Below are positions 22,350 to 31,476 of a stretch of 43,310 nucleotides of DNA, one piece after another (position 1 is the first letter of the stretch; each line of letters begins with the position of its first letter). Below the pieces are notes generated by a model. That model saw only the letters and a program-made list of their open reading frames with translations, ran no database searches and was not told where the DNA came from. The stretch comes from Pseudomonadota bacterium (GTDB taxonomy: Bacteria; Myxococcota_A; UBA9160; UBA4427). The DNA is taken from NCBI GenBank assembly GCA_022361175.1, contig JAKSBN010000238.1:1-43310 (forward strand). The letters are read 5' to 3'. Position numbers and translations under genes: made by a program.

Positions 22350-23632
22350 GGGGCGTCGATCCCGTAGGCGTCGCGCAGCAGCAGGATGGGATGCACGGCC
22401 CGCCGGCCGAGTCCTTCCTGGATGCGCAGCGCCGAGAGCGGACACTCGGTGGCGATGTGGTCGGCCTTCGCCGCGTCGAGGCGCTGCAGCATCTTGTCGG
22501 CCACCTTGAGCGAGGCGTCGTGAAAGCGCGCCTGCATGCCCCACGTGCCGTCGACGCCCGAGCAGGCGTCGACCAGCTCGACGTCGGCGCCTGCGACCTT
22601 CAGCAGGGCCCGCGACGGGAAGCCGATGTTCTGGTGCCGGAGGTGGCAGGGGGCGTGATAGGCCACGCGCCCGAGCGGGCGCGTGAAGTTGCGGTCCAGG
22701 GTCTTGGCCTTGCCCAGCTGGAACAGGAACTCCATCAGATCGAGCGTGGCCTCGGCGACCCGGCGCGCTTCCGGCGTGCCGAGCAGCTTGGGCAGTTCGT
22801 TCTTCAGCAGCAGCGAGCAGGAAGGGCCGGGCACGACCACGCGCGCCCCGGCCTCGACGTGCGGGAGCAGATCCGCCACGTTGCGCTCGGCGTTGCGCCG
22901 CAGGCTGTCCAGATCCCCGACGTCGGTGAAGGGCATGCCGCAGCAGCGCTCGTAGCAGACGTCCACGCGCACGCCGCTTCGCTCCAGCACCTGGACCGCC
23001 GCCTTGCCCACGTCCGGATCGCTGTAGTTGACCGAGCAGGTGGTGAAGAGGACGGCGCGGCCGTTCTGCGCCTCTTCGCGCGGGCCGCGCTTGCGGAACC
23101 AGCGGCTCACGGTCTCGAAGAAGAACGACGGCTGCACCCAATCGCGGTGGATGCCGAGCGTCTTCTCCATCACCACCCGGGCGGCCCGGTTGCGGTTGGC
23201 GAAGTTCGCCAGCGGAGGCGCCAGGCGGCTGAGCTTGCCGATGCGATCGGTCTGGGTGGTGAGCTTGCGCGCCAGCGGCACGCCGTCGCGCCGCGTGCGG
23301 ACGAGTTGGTGGCGCCGCATCAGCGCGGGGAAATCGACGTCCCAGTCGTGGGGCGGGGTGTAGGGGCAGTGGTTGTAGCAGAGCTTGCAGTGGAAGCAGA
23401 GCTCGTTGACCTCGTCCAGCCCCTCCAGGGTGACGCCGTCCATCTCGCGGTCGGTGGCGTCCACTAGGTCGAACAGCTTGGGGAACGAGGGGCAGAGCGG
23501 CAGGCAGCGCCGGCATTGGTGGCAGATGTCGCCCACGCGCCGCAGCTCGCGCTCGAGCTTCTCGGGATCGAAGTAGTCCGGGTCGTCGTAAGACCAGTCG
23601 GCCGAGGGCTTCTCGGGCGGCTCGACCTTCAT
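22346..23632 (-). CDS. CCG-domain Fe-S oxidoreductase (HdrD/GlpC-like)
   Basis: Likely electron-transfer protein. The 428-residue product has two N-terminal 4Fe-4S sites, [14 protein letters not shown] and [16 protein letters not shown] (about residues 37-95). Two CCG-type cysteine-rich segments follow: TTCSVNY...[12 protein letters not shown], and [13 protein letters not shown]...[12 protein letters not shown]. The second has CSG where the motif usually reads CCG, so one ligand is changed. This is the domain order of heterodisulfide reductase subunit D and GlpC-type proteins. It sits between rubrerythrin and DUF3501, a conserved trio, so it may feed electrons to rubrerythrin-based peroxide reduction (inference). 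ATG 23632 is used. The upstream gap holds a strong hairpin. Confidence 0.9.
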   Translation of the reverse strand: MKVEPPEKPSADWSYDDPDYFDPEKLERELRRVGDICHQCRRCLPLCPSFPKLFDLVDATDREMDGVTLEGLDEVNELCFHCKLCYNHCPYTPPHDWDVDFPALMRRHQLVRTRRDGVPLARKLTTQTDRIGKLSRLAPPLANFANRNRAARVVMEKTLGIHRDWVQPSFFFETVSRWFRKRGPREEAQNGRAVLFTTCSVNYSDPDVGKAAVQVLERSGVRVDVCYERCCGMPFTDVGDLDSLRRNAERNVADLLPHVEAGARVVVPGPSCSLLLKNELPKLLGTPEARRVAEATLDLMEFLFQLGKAKTLDRNFTRPLGRVAYHAPCHLRHQNIGFPSRALLKVAGADVELVDACSGVDGTWGMQARFHDASLKVADKMLQRLDAAKADHIATECPLSALRIQEGLGRRAVHPILLLRDAYGIDAP

Positions 23633-23650
23633 GGTGGCTCCGGTGGCGGA

Positions 23651-23680
23651 GTCATGCCGGGGCTCTCGCCCCGGCATGAC
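23651..23680 (-). other. Perfect 13-bp intergenic hairpin between rubrerythrin and Fe-S oxidoreductase
   Basis: GTCATGCCGGGGC (23651-23663) and GCCCCGGCATGAC (23668-23680) are perfect inverted copies around a 4-base loop. On the transcribed reverse strand the loop is GAGA, a GNRA tetraloop. No U tract follows, so it is unlikely to stop transcription fully. It may stabilise the rubrerythrin mRNA 3' end, act as an attenuator, or be a REP-like dispersed element. Confidence 0.85.
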
Positions 23681-23694
23681 CTGGCTGTGTGGAT

Positions 23695-24120
<426 letters not shown>

Positions 24121-24374
24121 GGCTCCGTCTCTCTCCCTCTTGTGGTGCGTGGTTGGTTGTCTCGCGGACCCGACTGCCCCGCGGGCCAGAAGCTGACCTG
24201 TTCCGCCGGGCGGCATCCCATTTCCGGATGCGTTCGGGGCCGTTCCCGAGGATGGTGCGCAAGGTGCCGGCCGGGGTCAAACCCAATCTCCGGTCTTCAC
24301 GTGGCTGTGCAGGAGCGGCCGGGTTCTGCCGATGGGGTTCGCAACGAGGCCCGGTGCCCGGGCGGGAGGCGAGA

Positions 24375-24872
24375 ATGGCGGGAAGGGGAGCCTGGACGGC
24401 GGTGGCCACAATCGGGTTGCTGGCCTGGGTCGGCGCCTGGCCGGTGGCGGCAGAGGATTCCGAGACCCGGCCCGGCGAGGTGGTGCTGGAAACCGAGAGC
24501 CCCGGGTGGTCCGAAGGGAAGCTCACACAGCACGTGGGATTTCGGGTGGGCGAGAGCGGGCTGGCCCCCATTCTTCGTCAGGGCACGCGCTGTCCCTGCG
24601 AGCGCCGGGCGGATTTCAGCACGGCCCTGGCGCGCCAGACCGAGATCCCGCTGCAGGTCTGGCGCGGCCCGTCGCGCGACCTCGGCGACGCGGCGCTGCT
24701 GGGCGAGTGGTTGGTCCGCGAAGTGCCCGCGAAGCCCGCCGGCGAGGCCCTGGTGCACGTCACGTTGCGGGCCGAAGGCGGACGCATCACGCTGCTGGCC
24801 ACGGACGGCGAGTCCGGGCGCCCGCTGCCCATCACCCGGGTCGAGCCGCGAGCGGCGAGCCCGGGTCGCTAG
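24375..24872 (+). CDS. Secreted stand-alone Hsp70 substrate-binding-domain-like protein
   Basis: A 165-residue exported protein. Residues 1-26 are a signal peptide (MAGRGAW, hydrophobic core, VAA before EDSE). Residues about 52-154 align with the beta-sandwich substrate-binding domain of Hsp70/Dna[21 protein letters not shown] corresponds to DnaK 'LGIET.GG.mt.lI..nt.iP', [19 protein letters not shown] to 'vFSTa.dnQt.v.i.V.qGE', and [19 protein letters not shown] to 'LG.F.L.gIppaPrG.pqi'. [23 protein letters not shown] corresponds to 'eVtF.iDanGil.VsA.dk.tg+'. There is no nucleotide-binding domain and no helical lid, so no ATP cycle is possible. A CPC motif (73-75) replaces the 'IPT' turn. ATG 24375 has GGGAGG upstream. 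The stop overlaps the convergent CoA-transferase stop (CTAG). A holdase or structural role is a guess. Confidence 0.8.
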   Translation: MAGRGAWTAVATIGLLAWVGAWPVAAEDSETRPGEVVLETESPGWSEGKLTQHVGFRVGESGLAPILRQGTRCPCERRADFSTALARQTEIPLQVWRGPSRDLGDAALLGEWLVREVPAKPAGEALVHVTLRAEGGRITLLATDGESGRPLPITRVEPRAASPGR

Positions 24873-26098
24873 ACGACTCCGTCTTCGCGGAGCCGCCGGC
24901 GGGCTTGGTCGTCGTAGCCGAGCTCGTCCAGGATGGCGTCGGTGTCGGCGCCCAGGTCGGGCGCTGCATGGCGCACCTTCGTGGGAGTGCGGGACAGTTT
25001 CGCCGCCGGGCCCGTGACGGGAACCGTCTGGCCGCGGGCGTCCTTCACGGGCTGGAGCATGTCGCGCGCCTGCACGTGAGGGTCGGCGGCGGAATCCGCG
25101 TAGCTGCGAACGGCCTCGGCCGGGACGCCCTCGGCGGCGAAGCGTTCCACCACTTCAGCGACGGTGTGCCCGCGCATCCAGTCCGCCACCAGCCGATCGA
25201 CGGTCTCGCGGCGTTCGATGCGCGCCGGCGCGTTGGCGTAGTCGGGGTCGTCGGCCAGCTCGGGCCGTCCCAGGATGCCGGCCATCCGCTTCCAGTGGGT
25301 GTCCAGCAGCACTCCCGCCATCACGTGGCCGTCGCGACAGGCGTACACGTTGGCCGGCGCGGCGATGCGAAACTCGTTGCCCAGCCGCGGTAGAGACACC
25401 CCCATGGCGGCCAGGGTCAGGTAGCCGGTCGACTGGAAGAGGAGCGAGTCCAGCAGCGACACGTCCACGTGCTGGCCCTCGCCGGTGAGGTCGCGGTGCC
25501 GCAGCGCGGCCAGGGCGCCGAGCGCGCCGTGCAGGCCGGCCAGGTCGTCCGCCAGAAAGGTGGGCGACTTGACGGGCGCCCCGTCCGGGCTGCCGTTCAG
25601 GGAGAGAAAGCCGCTCGCGGCCTGGGCCAGCGGGTCGTAGCCCACGCGCTCGTGCTGGGGGCCCCACTGGCCGTAGCCGCTGATGGAGACGTAGACGAGG
25701 CCCGGGTGATCGGCCGCGAGGTCTTCGTAACCGAGACCCCAGCGGGCCATGGTGCCCGGTCGGAAGTTCTCGACGACCACGTCGGCCCCTCGCGCCAGGC
25801 GGCGAAAGACTTCGCGACCCCGGTCTTGGCGCAGGTCGAGGGTCAGGCTGCGCTTGTTGCGGTTCACGGTGGCGTGCATGAACGAAAGCGCGGGCTCGAC
25901 GCCGGGCAGGAAGGGCGGCGAGCGCCGGGCGATCTCGCCGCCGCGGGCCTCGACCTTCACGACCTCGGCCCCGAAGTCGGCCAGCACGCAGCTGCACATG
26001 GGGCCCGCCCAGGTCGTGGTGGCTTCGACCACCTTCACGCCCGCGAGCGGGCCGGTGGTGTCCGCGCGGGCGCGGCCGTAGAAGGTCTCCTTGTCCAC
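24869..26098 (-). CDS. CoA-transferase family III (CaiB/Frc-like)
   Basis: Transfers CoA between an acyl-CoA and a free acid through an aspartyl-CoA thioester. The 409-residue product has the interlocked family hallmarks: [99 protein letters not shown], and [39 protein letters not shown]. The family's catalytic Asp should be in LADDLAG. The GTG at 26098 follows the HEAT-repeat gene stop by 1 base. Substrate is not predictable. It belongs to a three-gene unit with an MBL hydrolase and a HEAT-repeat protein. Confidence 0.92.
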   Translation of the reverse strand: MDKETFYGRARADTTGPLAGVKVVEATTTWAGPMCSCVLADFGAEVVKVEARGGEIARRSPPFLPGVEPALSFMHATVNRNKRSLTLDLRQDRGREVFRRLARGADVVVENFRPGTMARWGLGYEDLAADHPGLVYVSISGYGQWGPQHERVGYDPLAQAASGFLSLNGSPDGAPVKSPTFLADDLAGLHGALGALAALRHRDLTGEGQHVDVSLLDSLLFQSTGYLTLAAMGVSLPRLGNEFRIAAPANVYACRDGHVMAGVLLDTHWKRMAGILGRPELADDPDYANAPARIERRETVDRLVADWMRGHTVAEVVERFAAEGVPAEAVRSYADSAADPHVQARDMLQPVKDARGQTVPVTGPAAKLSRTPTKVRHAAPDLGADTDAILDELGYDDQARRRLREDGVV

Positions 26099-26099
26099 G

Positions 26100-26927
26100 C
26101 TAGCCGTCCGTTTCGGGGGACTCGGCGTCGCGGATCTGCGCCAGGGCGCGCTCGGTTGCGCGCCGCAGGTCGGGGTCGCCCGTGGCCTCGAGGATGTGGG
26201 CCAGCTGGCCCTCGGCTTCGGGCGCGGCCTCAGGGCCGTGGCGGGCCAGGAGTTCGCCGAGCGCCACGGCGGCCAGTCGCTGGGTGGCGCCGTCCCGCGC
26301 ATCGACGAGCACTTCCAGCAGGCAGTCGTAGGTGCTGCGCGGCGGTTCCAGCAGGGAGGCCATGACCGTCAGCGCGGCGCGACCCACGTGGGGATCGGGA
26401 TCGCTTCTCGCCTCGATCAGAAGCGTTGCGGCCTCAGGGCGATCGGGGGCGAGCTCGCGCAGGCAGAAGACGGCCATGCGCCGGACGGCGGCGTTCTCCG
26501 CGCCTCGGACCAGGCCGAGCGCGACGCCCAACACCTCGGGGTGCAGACGTCCGGTTTCCACCAGCAGCTTGGCCGCGGCCCAGCGGATGTCGCCGTCGCC
26601 CGAGCTCATGGCCTCCACCAGGGCGGGGATCAGGCCGAGGCCGGGGGGAGCCAGGCGCGCACTCGTGAACGCGGCCGTCCAACGCTGCTGCGGATTCTGG
26701 CTGTGGAGCGCATCGCGCACGACGTCCGAAACCTCGGGCACGGTGGGACCCAGGTTCGCCAGCGCGTCCGAGGCGGCCCGAGCCACCGACTTGACCGGGT
26801 CGCCCAGGGCCTGGCCCAGGTGCTCGACCAGGAGGGCGGCCGACGGATCCTGCTGAGAGTCCATGCAGGCGGCCGCTCGTTCGTGCGGGTCGTGGCTGCG
26901 CAGTCGCTCGACGATGGGATGGCTCAC
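26100..26927 (-). CDS. HEAT-repeat protein
   Basis: The 275-residue protein is built from about eight helical HEAT-like repeats such as LGDPVKSVARAASDALANLG, SGDGDIRWAAAKLLVETG, RGAENAAVRRMAVFCLRELA, RSDPDPHVGRAALTVMASLLE and RDGATQRLAAVALGELLARHG. Such solenoids act as binding scaffolds; some phycobilin-lyase-like members act on pigments, but nothing here points to that. The GTG start at 26927 overlaps the MBL gene stop (GTGA). No signal peptide is seen. It probably assists one of its two enzyme neighbours, but this is inference only. Confidence 0.85.
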   Translation of the reverse strand: MSHPIVERLRSHDPHERAAACMDSQQDPSAALLVEHLGQALGDPVKSVARAASDALANLGPTVPEVSDVVRDALHSQNPQQRWTAAFTSARLAPPGLGLIPALVEAMSSGDGDIRWAAAKLLVETGRLHPEVLGVALGLVRGAENAAVRRMAVFCLRELAPDRPEAATLLIEARSDPDPHVGRAALTVMASLLEPPRSTYDCLLEVLVDARDGATQRLAAVALGELLARHGPEAAPEAEGQLAHILEATGDPDLRRATERALAQIRDAESPETDG

Positions 26928-27802
26928 GGGAGACTCCACGCTGCGACCAAGAGGTCGGGTTCTCCGGACCGGACGACGCGCGCCTCGCGTTCGAGCTTGC
27001 GCAGGTGGGAGGCCACCGACTGGCCGGCGGCGGCGTGCAGCGACTCGGGGTAGGCGGCGTAGACGACCTTCACGATGCCGGCGACCTGGAGCGGGCCGTC
27101 CGCCAGGGCGGCCAGGATCTGCTCGTCCCGCTGGCGCCGGTGGTCCAGGTACTCGCGCAGCTTGGCGGGGCCGTCCTCGATGAGAGGCCCGTGCGCCGGG
27201 TAGATGTGAGTGGGCCCGAGCGCCAGCATGCATTCGAGCGAGTCCATGTAGGCGCCCAGATCGCCGCTCCGGGACGGAATCACGGTCGTGCCCACGCCCA
27301 GCACGTTGTCGCCGGAGAAGAGCGCCCCCTCCTCCTCGAGCACGAAGCACAGGTGATCGGGCGCGTGCCCCGGCGTCAGCACCCCGCGCAGGGTGGCGCC
27401 CTCGGTCTGGACCACGTCGCCGTCCGCCAGCGACGTGATCGGGAAGTCGAACTCGGCGTCGTTCTCCGGCCAGGGGAACTTCTTCACCGAGAGCGGCCCG
27501 AAGCGTTCGAGGATCTGGGCCACTCCCCCGATGTGGTCCGGGTGGCCGTGGGTGAGCACGATTTCCTGCAGGCCCTCGGCGCCGCACTCCGCGAGCGCGC
27601 GTTCGAGGATCGGCAGGTAGGAGGTCACGCCCTGACCCGGGTCGAGCAGGATCCGGTGACTGCCGGTTCCCACCAGGTAGGTGTTGGTTCCCGGGCCCGT
27701 GAAAACGCTGGGGTTCTGCCCGAGCGCCACGGTGACGCGCTCGGACCAAGCGGCGACGTCGGGAAGCTCCATGCCCAGCATCACCGCGGGGGTCGAAGTC
27801 AC
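26924..27802 (-). CDS. Metallo-beta-lactamase fold hydrolase (LACTB2-like)
   Basis: The 292-residue product has the binuclear metal motif THGHPDHIGG (HxHxDH), PGHAPDHLCFVL with the third His, FSGDNVLG with the bridging Asp, and YPAHGPLIEDG with the last His. The C-terminal 80 residues (HRRQRDEQILAALADGPLQVAGIVKVVY ... LRKLEREARVV) form a winged-helix-like domain typical of LACTB2 and related proteins. Some relatives are RNases and others are thioesterases. With a CoA-transferase in the same unit, an acyl-thioester substrate is plausible but not shown. GTG 27802 is used, with GGAGAG upstream. It follows pmbA by 131 bases without a clear terminator. Confidence 0.88.
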   Translation of the reverse strand: MTSTPAVMLGMELPDVAAWSERVTVALGQNPSVFTGPGTNTYLVGTGSHRILLDPGQGVTSYLPILERALAECGAEGLQEIVLTHGHPDHIGGVAQILERFGPLSVKKFPWPENDAEFDFPITSLADGDVVQTEGATLRGVLTPGHAPDHLCFVLEEEGALFSGDNVLGVGTTVIPSRSGDLGAYMDSLECMLALGPTHIYPAHGPLIEDGPAKLREYLDHRRQRDEQILAALADGPLQVAGIVKVVYAAYPESLHAAAGQSVASHLRKLEREARVVRSGEPDLLVAAWSLP

Positions 27803-27933
27803 AGGCTCTCTCCACCCTGGCGCGCGCTCGACGCTCCGCGCACCGGGGGGCGAGGCGGCCAGCCGAGGGAATCCACTGAATCTCCGGGAGGCTAGCCTGC
27901 ATTTCGCTGGGCTGCCCCGCCGCGGGAAGGGCG

Positions 27934-29295
27934 CTAGCCGCCGCTGCCGGCGACCGTCATCTGCGCGACCCGGAGCGGGGGCGCCGCGATGCGGCCCAGC
28001 CAGGTGAGCTCCGACCCGACCGCGTCGATGGCCTGGAGCATGTCGGCCAGGTTTCCGGCGATGGTGACTTCCTCGACCGGGTGGGCGATGCGGCCGTTCT
28101 CGATCCACAGGCCGGCCGCGCCCCGGGAGTAGTCGCCGGTGACGGGGTTGAAGCCCATGCCGATGAGCTCCGTCACCAGCAGGCCACGGGGCGTATCGGC
28201 GACGAGCTCGTCGAGCGTGGCGTCCCCCGGCTCGAGCCACAGATTGGTGGGGCCGACGCTCGGCCCGCTGCCGGCACCGCGCGACGCGTTGCCGGTGGAG
28301 GCGAGGCCCAGCTTGCGCGCCGAGTAGGTGTCCAACAGCCAGTTCTCCAGCACGCCGCCGGTCACCACGGGCGTGCGGCGCGTGGGCAGGCCTTCGCCGT
28401 CGAAGGGCTTGCTGCCGAGGCCGCCGGGCCGGCGACCGTCGTCGACGACGGTGACTCGCGCATTGGCGATGGCTTCTCCCCGCTTCTCGGCCAGGAAGCT
28501 GGAGCCCCGGTAGACGGCGTAGCCGCTGACGCAGCCCGCGATGTGGCCCACGAGGCTCCGGGCGGTCATCGCGTCGAAGAGGATCGGGACCTCGCAGGTG
28601 GGAACCGGTCGCCCGCCCAGCCGGCGGAGAGCGCGTTCCGCCGCGCGGCGGCCGACAGCGGCGGGATCTTCCAGGTCGGCGAGGGTGTGTCCCACGGTCA
28701 GCCAGTAGTCGCGCTGCATGGACTCGCCCTCCGTCGCCAGCGGCTCGGAGAAGAGGGAGTGCGAGGCGGTTTCGTAGCTTCCTGTGAAGCCGGCGCTGTT
28801 GGCGTAGGTGATGCGCGAGAAGTCGGAGCTCACCTGCGAGCCCTCGGAGTTGGTGATGCGCGGGTCGAGGCCGCGCGCCGCTCCTTCCGCCCGTTTGGCG
28901 TCCTCGATGCGCGCTTCCACGCTCACCCCGCGGTCTCCCGCGTCGGACAGGCCGAGATCCGGCCAGTCGCTGGCGAAGCCGCCGTCGGGCAGACCGGCGG
29001 CGGGGTCCTCGGCCGTGGTGCGGGCGAGGGCCACGGTCTCCCCCGCCAGCTTCGCGATGGTGGGCTCGGTCCAGTCGCTGCTGGACGTGACGGCGGTGCG
29101 GTTGCCGTCGCGGCCGCTCACCAGCACCCGCAGCCCCAGGACGCGTTCGCGGGACTGGGTCACGAAGTCCACGGCGGCGTCGCGCACGCGGGCCTCGAGG
29201 GCATCGCCCTCGGCCAGCACCACGTCGACCTGATCCGCCCCGGCCTTGCGGGCCGCTTCGATGGCCTGGGCCGCGATGGCCTCTGCCTGGCTCAT
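27934..29295 (-). CDS. pmbA: TldE/PmbA, non-catalytic partner of TldD peptidase
   Basis: TldE pairs with TldD to form a metallopeptidase that threads unfolded or modified peptides such as microcin B17 precursor and CcdA. The 453-residue product has the family features EARVRDAAVDFVTQSRERVLGLRVL, GFTGSYETASHSLF, CEVPILFDAMTARSLVGHIAGCVSG, RGSSFLAEKRGEAIANARVTVVDDG, SKPFDGEGLPTRRTPVVTGGVLENWLLDTYSARKLGLASTG and LIGMGFNPVTGDYSRGAAGLWIENG. The HExxxH of TldD is absent, as expected. The ATG at 29295 overlaps the tldD stop (ATGA). Confidence 0.96.
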   Translation of the reverse strand: MSQAEAIAAQAIEAARKAGADQVDVVLAEGDALEARVRDAAVDFVTQSRERVLGLRVLVSGRDGNRTAVTSSSDWTEPTIAKLAGETVALARTTAEDPAAGLPDGGFASDWPDLGLSDAGDRGVSVEARIEDAKRAEGAARGLDPRITNSEGSQVSSDFSRITYANSAGFTGSYETASHSLFSEPLATEGESMQRDYWLTVGHTLADLEDPAAVGRRAAERALRRLGGRPVPTCEVPILFDAMTARSLVGHIAGCVSGYAVYRGSSFLAEKRGEAIANARVTVVDDGRRPGGLGSKPFDGEGLPTRRTPVVTGGVLENWLLDTYSARKLGLASTGNASRGAGSGPSVGPTNLWLEPGDATLDELVADTPRGLLVTELIGMGFNPVTGDYSRGAAGLWIENGRIAHPVEEVTIAGNLADMLQAIDAVGSELTWLGRIAAPPLRVAQMTVAGSGG

Positions 29296-30752
29296 CCTTC
29301 CGTTCCCCCCACGGTCAGTTCCTCCAGCCGGAGCGTCGGCAGGCCGACCCCGACGGGAACGCTCTGGCCGTCCTTGCCGCAGGTTCCCACGCCGCGGTCC
29401 AACGCGAGATCGTGGCCGATGCGCGAGACGCGGGTCAGCACGTCGGGGCCGTTGCCGATCAGGGTGGCCCCCTTCACGGGGGCGCCGATCCGGCCGTCCT
29501 CGATGCGGTACGCCTCGCTGGCGCTGAACACGAACTTGCCGGACGTGATGTCCACTTGGCCGCCGCCGAAGGAGACGGCGTAGAGGCCCGTCTCCACCGA
29601 GCGCAGGATGTCTTCGGGATCTTCTTCGCCGGCCAGCATGAAGGTGTTGGTCATCCGGGGCATGGGCAGGTGCGCGTAGCTCTCGCGGCGCCCGTTGCCG
29701 GTGGGCTCCATCCCCATCAGCCGGGCGTTCAGGCGATCCTGCATGTAGCTCCGCAGGATGCCGTTCTCGATCAGGACCGTGCGCTGGGTCGCGGTTCCCT
29801 CGTCGTCGCAGTTGAGCGAGCCGCGGCGCTCGGCCAGGGTGCCGTCGTCCACGACGGTTACGCCGTCGGCCGCCACGCGCTCTCCCAGGCGGCCCGAGAA
29901 GGCGGAGGTTTGCTTGCGGTTGAAGTCGCCTTCGAGGCCGTGTCCGATCGCTTCGTGCAGGAGGATGCCCGGCCAGCCGGGCCCGAGGACGACGGTCATG
30001 CTGCCTGCGGGGCAGGGGCCGGCTTCCAGGTTGAGCGTGGCGACGCGCACGGCTTCGTCCACCAAGGGCTGCCACTGGGCGGGATCCAGCAGGCGCCCCA
30101 GCTCGTGGCGGCCGCCCATGCCCTGGTAGCCGACCTCGCGGCGCGCACCGTCCGCGTCCTCCGCGATCACCTGCACGTTCAGCCGGCACAGGGGCTGCAC
30201 GTCGGTGACGAAGGTGCCGTCGCTGCCCACCATCAGCACGTTGCGGTGCTGGGAGACGACGCTCGCCATCACCTCCTTCACGCGCGGGTCCCGGCCGCGC
30301 GCGTAGGCGTCCATGTCGCCCAGCAGTGCGACCTTGCGCTCGACCGGAACCTCGGTAGGGGCCGTCTCCACGGCGTAGAGGTCGCGGGCGGGACGGCCGG
30401 GCGTACGGACGGCGACGGGCTCTGCGCGTCCGGTCGACTCCGAGATGGCGCGGGCGGTTTGTGCGGCCAGCTCCAAGCTCTCGGTGCTGATCTCGTCGGA
30501 GTGCGCGTAGCCCTGGCGCTCTTCGATCTGGGCGCGGACCCCGACGCCTTGCTCCACGTGGCGATCGCCGTGCTTCACCAGCCCCTCTTCCAGGGCGACC
30601 GAGTCCTGGGTCGTGTACTCGAAGAAGAGGTCCGCGTAGTCGACGCGGCGTTCGAGGGTCGTGTCCAGGGTGCGGGCCAGGCTGCGATCGTCGAGACCGA
30701 ACTGGTCGCGAAACAGGGCGAGGGCGGCGTCGGGCGCCGCGGGATCACTCAT
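29292..30752 (-). CDS. tldD: TldD zinc metallopeptidase subunit
   Basis: Catalytic subunit of the TldD/TldE peptidase. The 486-residue product contains HEAIGHGLEGD, where the two His of HExxxH bind zinc, and GTCGKDGQSVPVGVGLPTLRLEELTVGG near the C-terminus, with the third-ligand Cys. Other family blocks are GYAHSDEIS, VQVIAEDADGARREVGYQGMGGRHE, VVLGPGWPGILLHEAIGHG and MPRMTNTFMLAGEEDPEDIL. The ATG at 30752 overlaps the HAD-hydrolase end by 8 bases, tying tldD to the T2SS-linked gene chain upstream. Confidence 0.96.
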   Translation of the reverse strand: MSDPAAPDAALALFRDQFGLDDRSLARTLDTTLERRVDYADLFFEYTTQDSVALEEGLVKHGDRHVEQGVGVRAQIEERQGYAHSDEISTESLELAAQTARAISESTGRAEPVAVRTPGRPARDLYAVETAPTEVPVERKVALLGDMDAYARGRDPRVKEVMASVVSQHRNVLMVGSDGTFVTDVQPLCRLNVQVIAEDADGARREVGYQGMGGRHELGRLLDPAQWQPLVDEAVRVATLNLEAGPCPAGSMTVVLGPGWPGILLHEAIGHGLEGDFNRKQTSAFSGRLGERVAADGVTVVDDGTLAERRGSLNCDDEGTATQRTVLIENGILRSYMQDRLNARLMGMEPTGNGRRESYAHLPMPRMTNTFMLAGEEDPEDILRSVETGLYAVSFGGGQVDITSGKFVFSASEAYRIEDGRIGAPVKGATLIGNGPDVLTRVSRIGHDLALDRGVGTCGKDGQSVPVGVGLPTLRLEELTVGGTEG

Positions 30753-31476
30753 TCCGGGCTTCTCCTCGGTGGGACGCTTCGGCGTCGACGGACAGAGTAG
30801 CGAGCGCCCGTGGCAAGGCGGCGAGGGAGGGCAGGGCACCCACGTCGAGGGCACTCAGGCCGGCGCGGCGCGCGGCCGCCAGGTCGGTCTCGGGATCGTC
30901 GCCCACGTAGACGCAGGCGGCGGGGGGCTGGCCCAGGGCGCGGGCTCCGGCGGCGAAGAGATCCGGAGCGGGCTTGGGCGCCCGGCGGGCGTCGGGGCGA
31001 AGGAGGGCGTCGAAAAACCTATCGATTTCGAGATCTTCCAGAACCTTCGGAAGGCGATGGTCGAAGTTGGAGACGACCCCCAGGGCCAGGCCTTCGGCCC
31101 GCAGCGCCGCCAGGCCCTCCACCGCGCCGGCCCGGAGCTGCCACGCCGCACCCCGGCCGAAGTGCCGAAAGAGCGCGCCGGCCAGCGCGTTGAAGTCGGC
31201 GAACACGACGGTCTGGTCGGTGGCGCGAAAGGTTTCGCGGACGCGCTGCCACCACCACTTCCGCTCGAGTTCGCGCTGTTCGTCGGGAGGGGCTCCGGGG
31301 AAGTGCATGGGCCCGGCGCGCTCGAGCACGCGCGCGAAGGCGTCGTCCAGGCGCCAGGCCGGGAGCGCCACGCCGAACTCGCCGGCGAATCGGGCGTACG
31401 TGGTTCCGACCGATTCCCGCAGTTCGAACAGGGTTCCCGCGGCGTCGAAGAGCACGCCGCACAAGCGCGGACTCAC
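30745..31476 (-). CDS. HAD-superfamily hydrolase (REG-2/HDHD3-like)
   Basis: The 243-residue product has the four HAD motifs. Motif I is VLFDAAGTLFE, motif II VVSNFDHRL, motif III KPAPDLF, and motif IV VYVGDDPETDLAAARRAG. In motif I the second Asp of the usual DxDGT is Ala, as in the REG-2/HDHD3 group. Classical phosphatase acid-base chemistry may therefore be changed or lost. A helical cap of about 90 residues (LDDAFARVLERA through LAGALFRHFG) follows motif I. GTG 31476 overlaps the preceding methyltransferase stop (GTGA), and the 3' end overlaps tldD by 8 bases. Substrate unknown. Confidence 0.9.
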   Translation of the reverse strand: MSPRLCGVLFDAAGTLFELRESVGTTYARFAGEFGVALPAWRLDDAFARVLERAGPMHFPGAPPDEQRELERKWWWQRVRETFRATDQTVVFADFNALAGALFRHFGRGAAWQLRAGAVEGLAALRAEGLALGVVSNFDHRLPKVLEDLEIDRFFDALLRPDARRAPKPAPDLFAAGARALGQPPAACVYVGDDPETDLAAARRAGLSALDVGALPSLAALPRALATLSVDAEASHRGEARNE

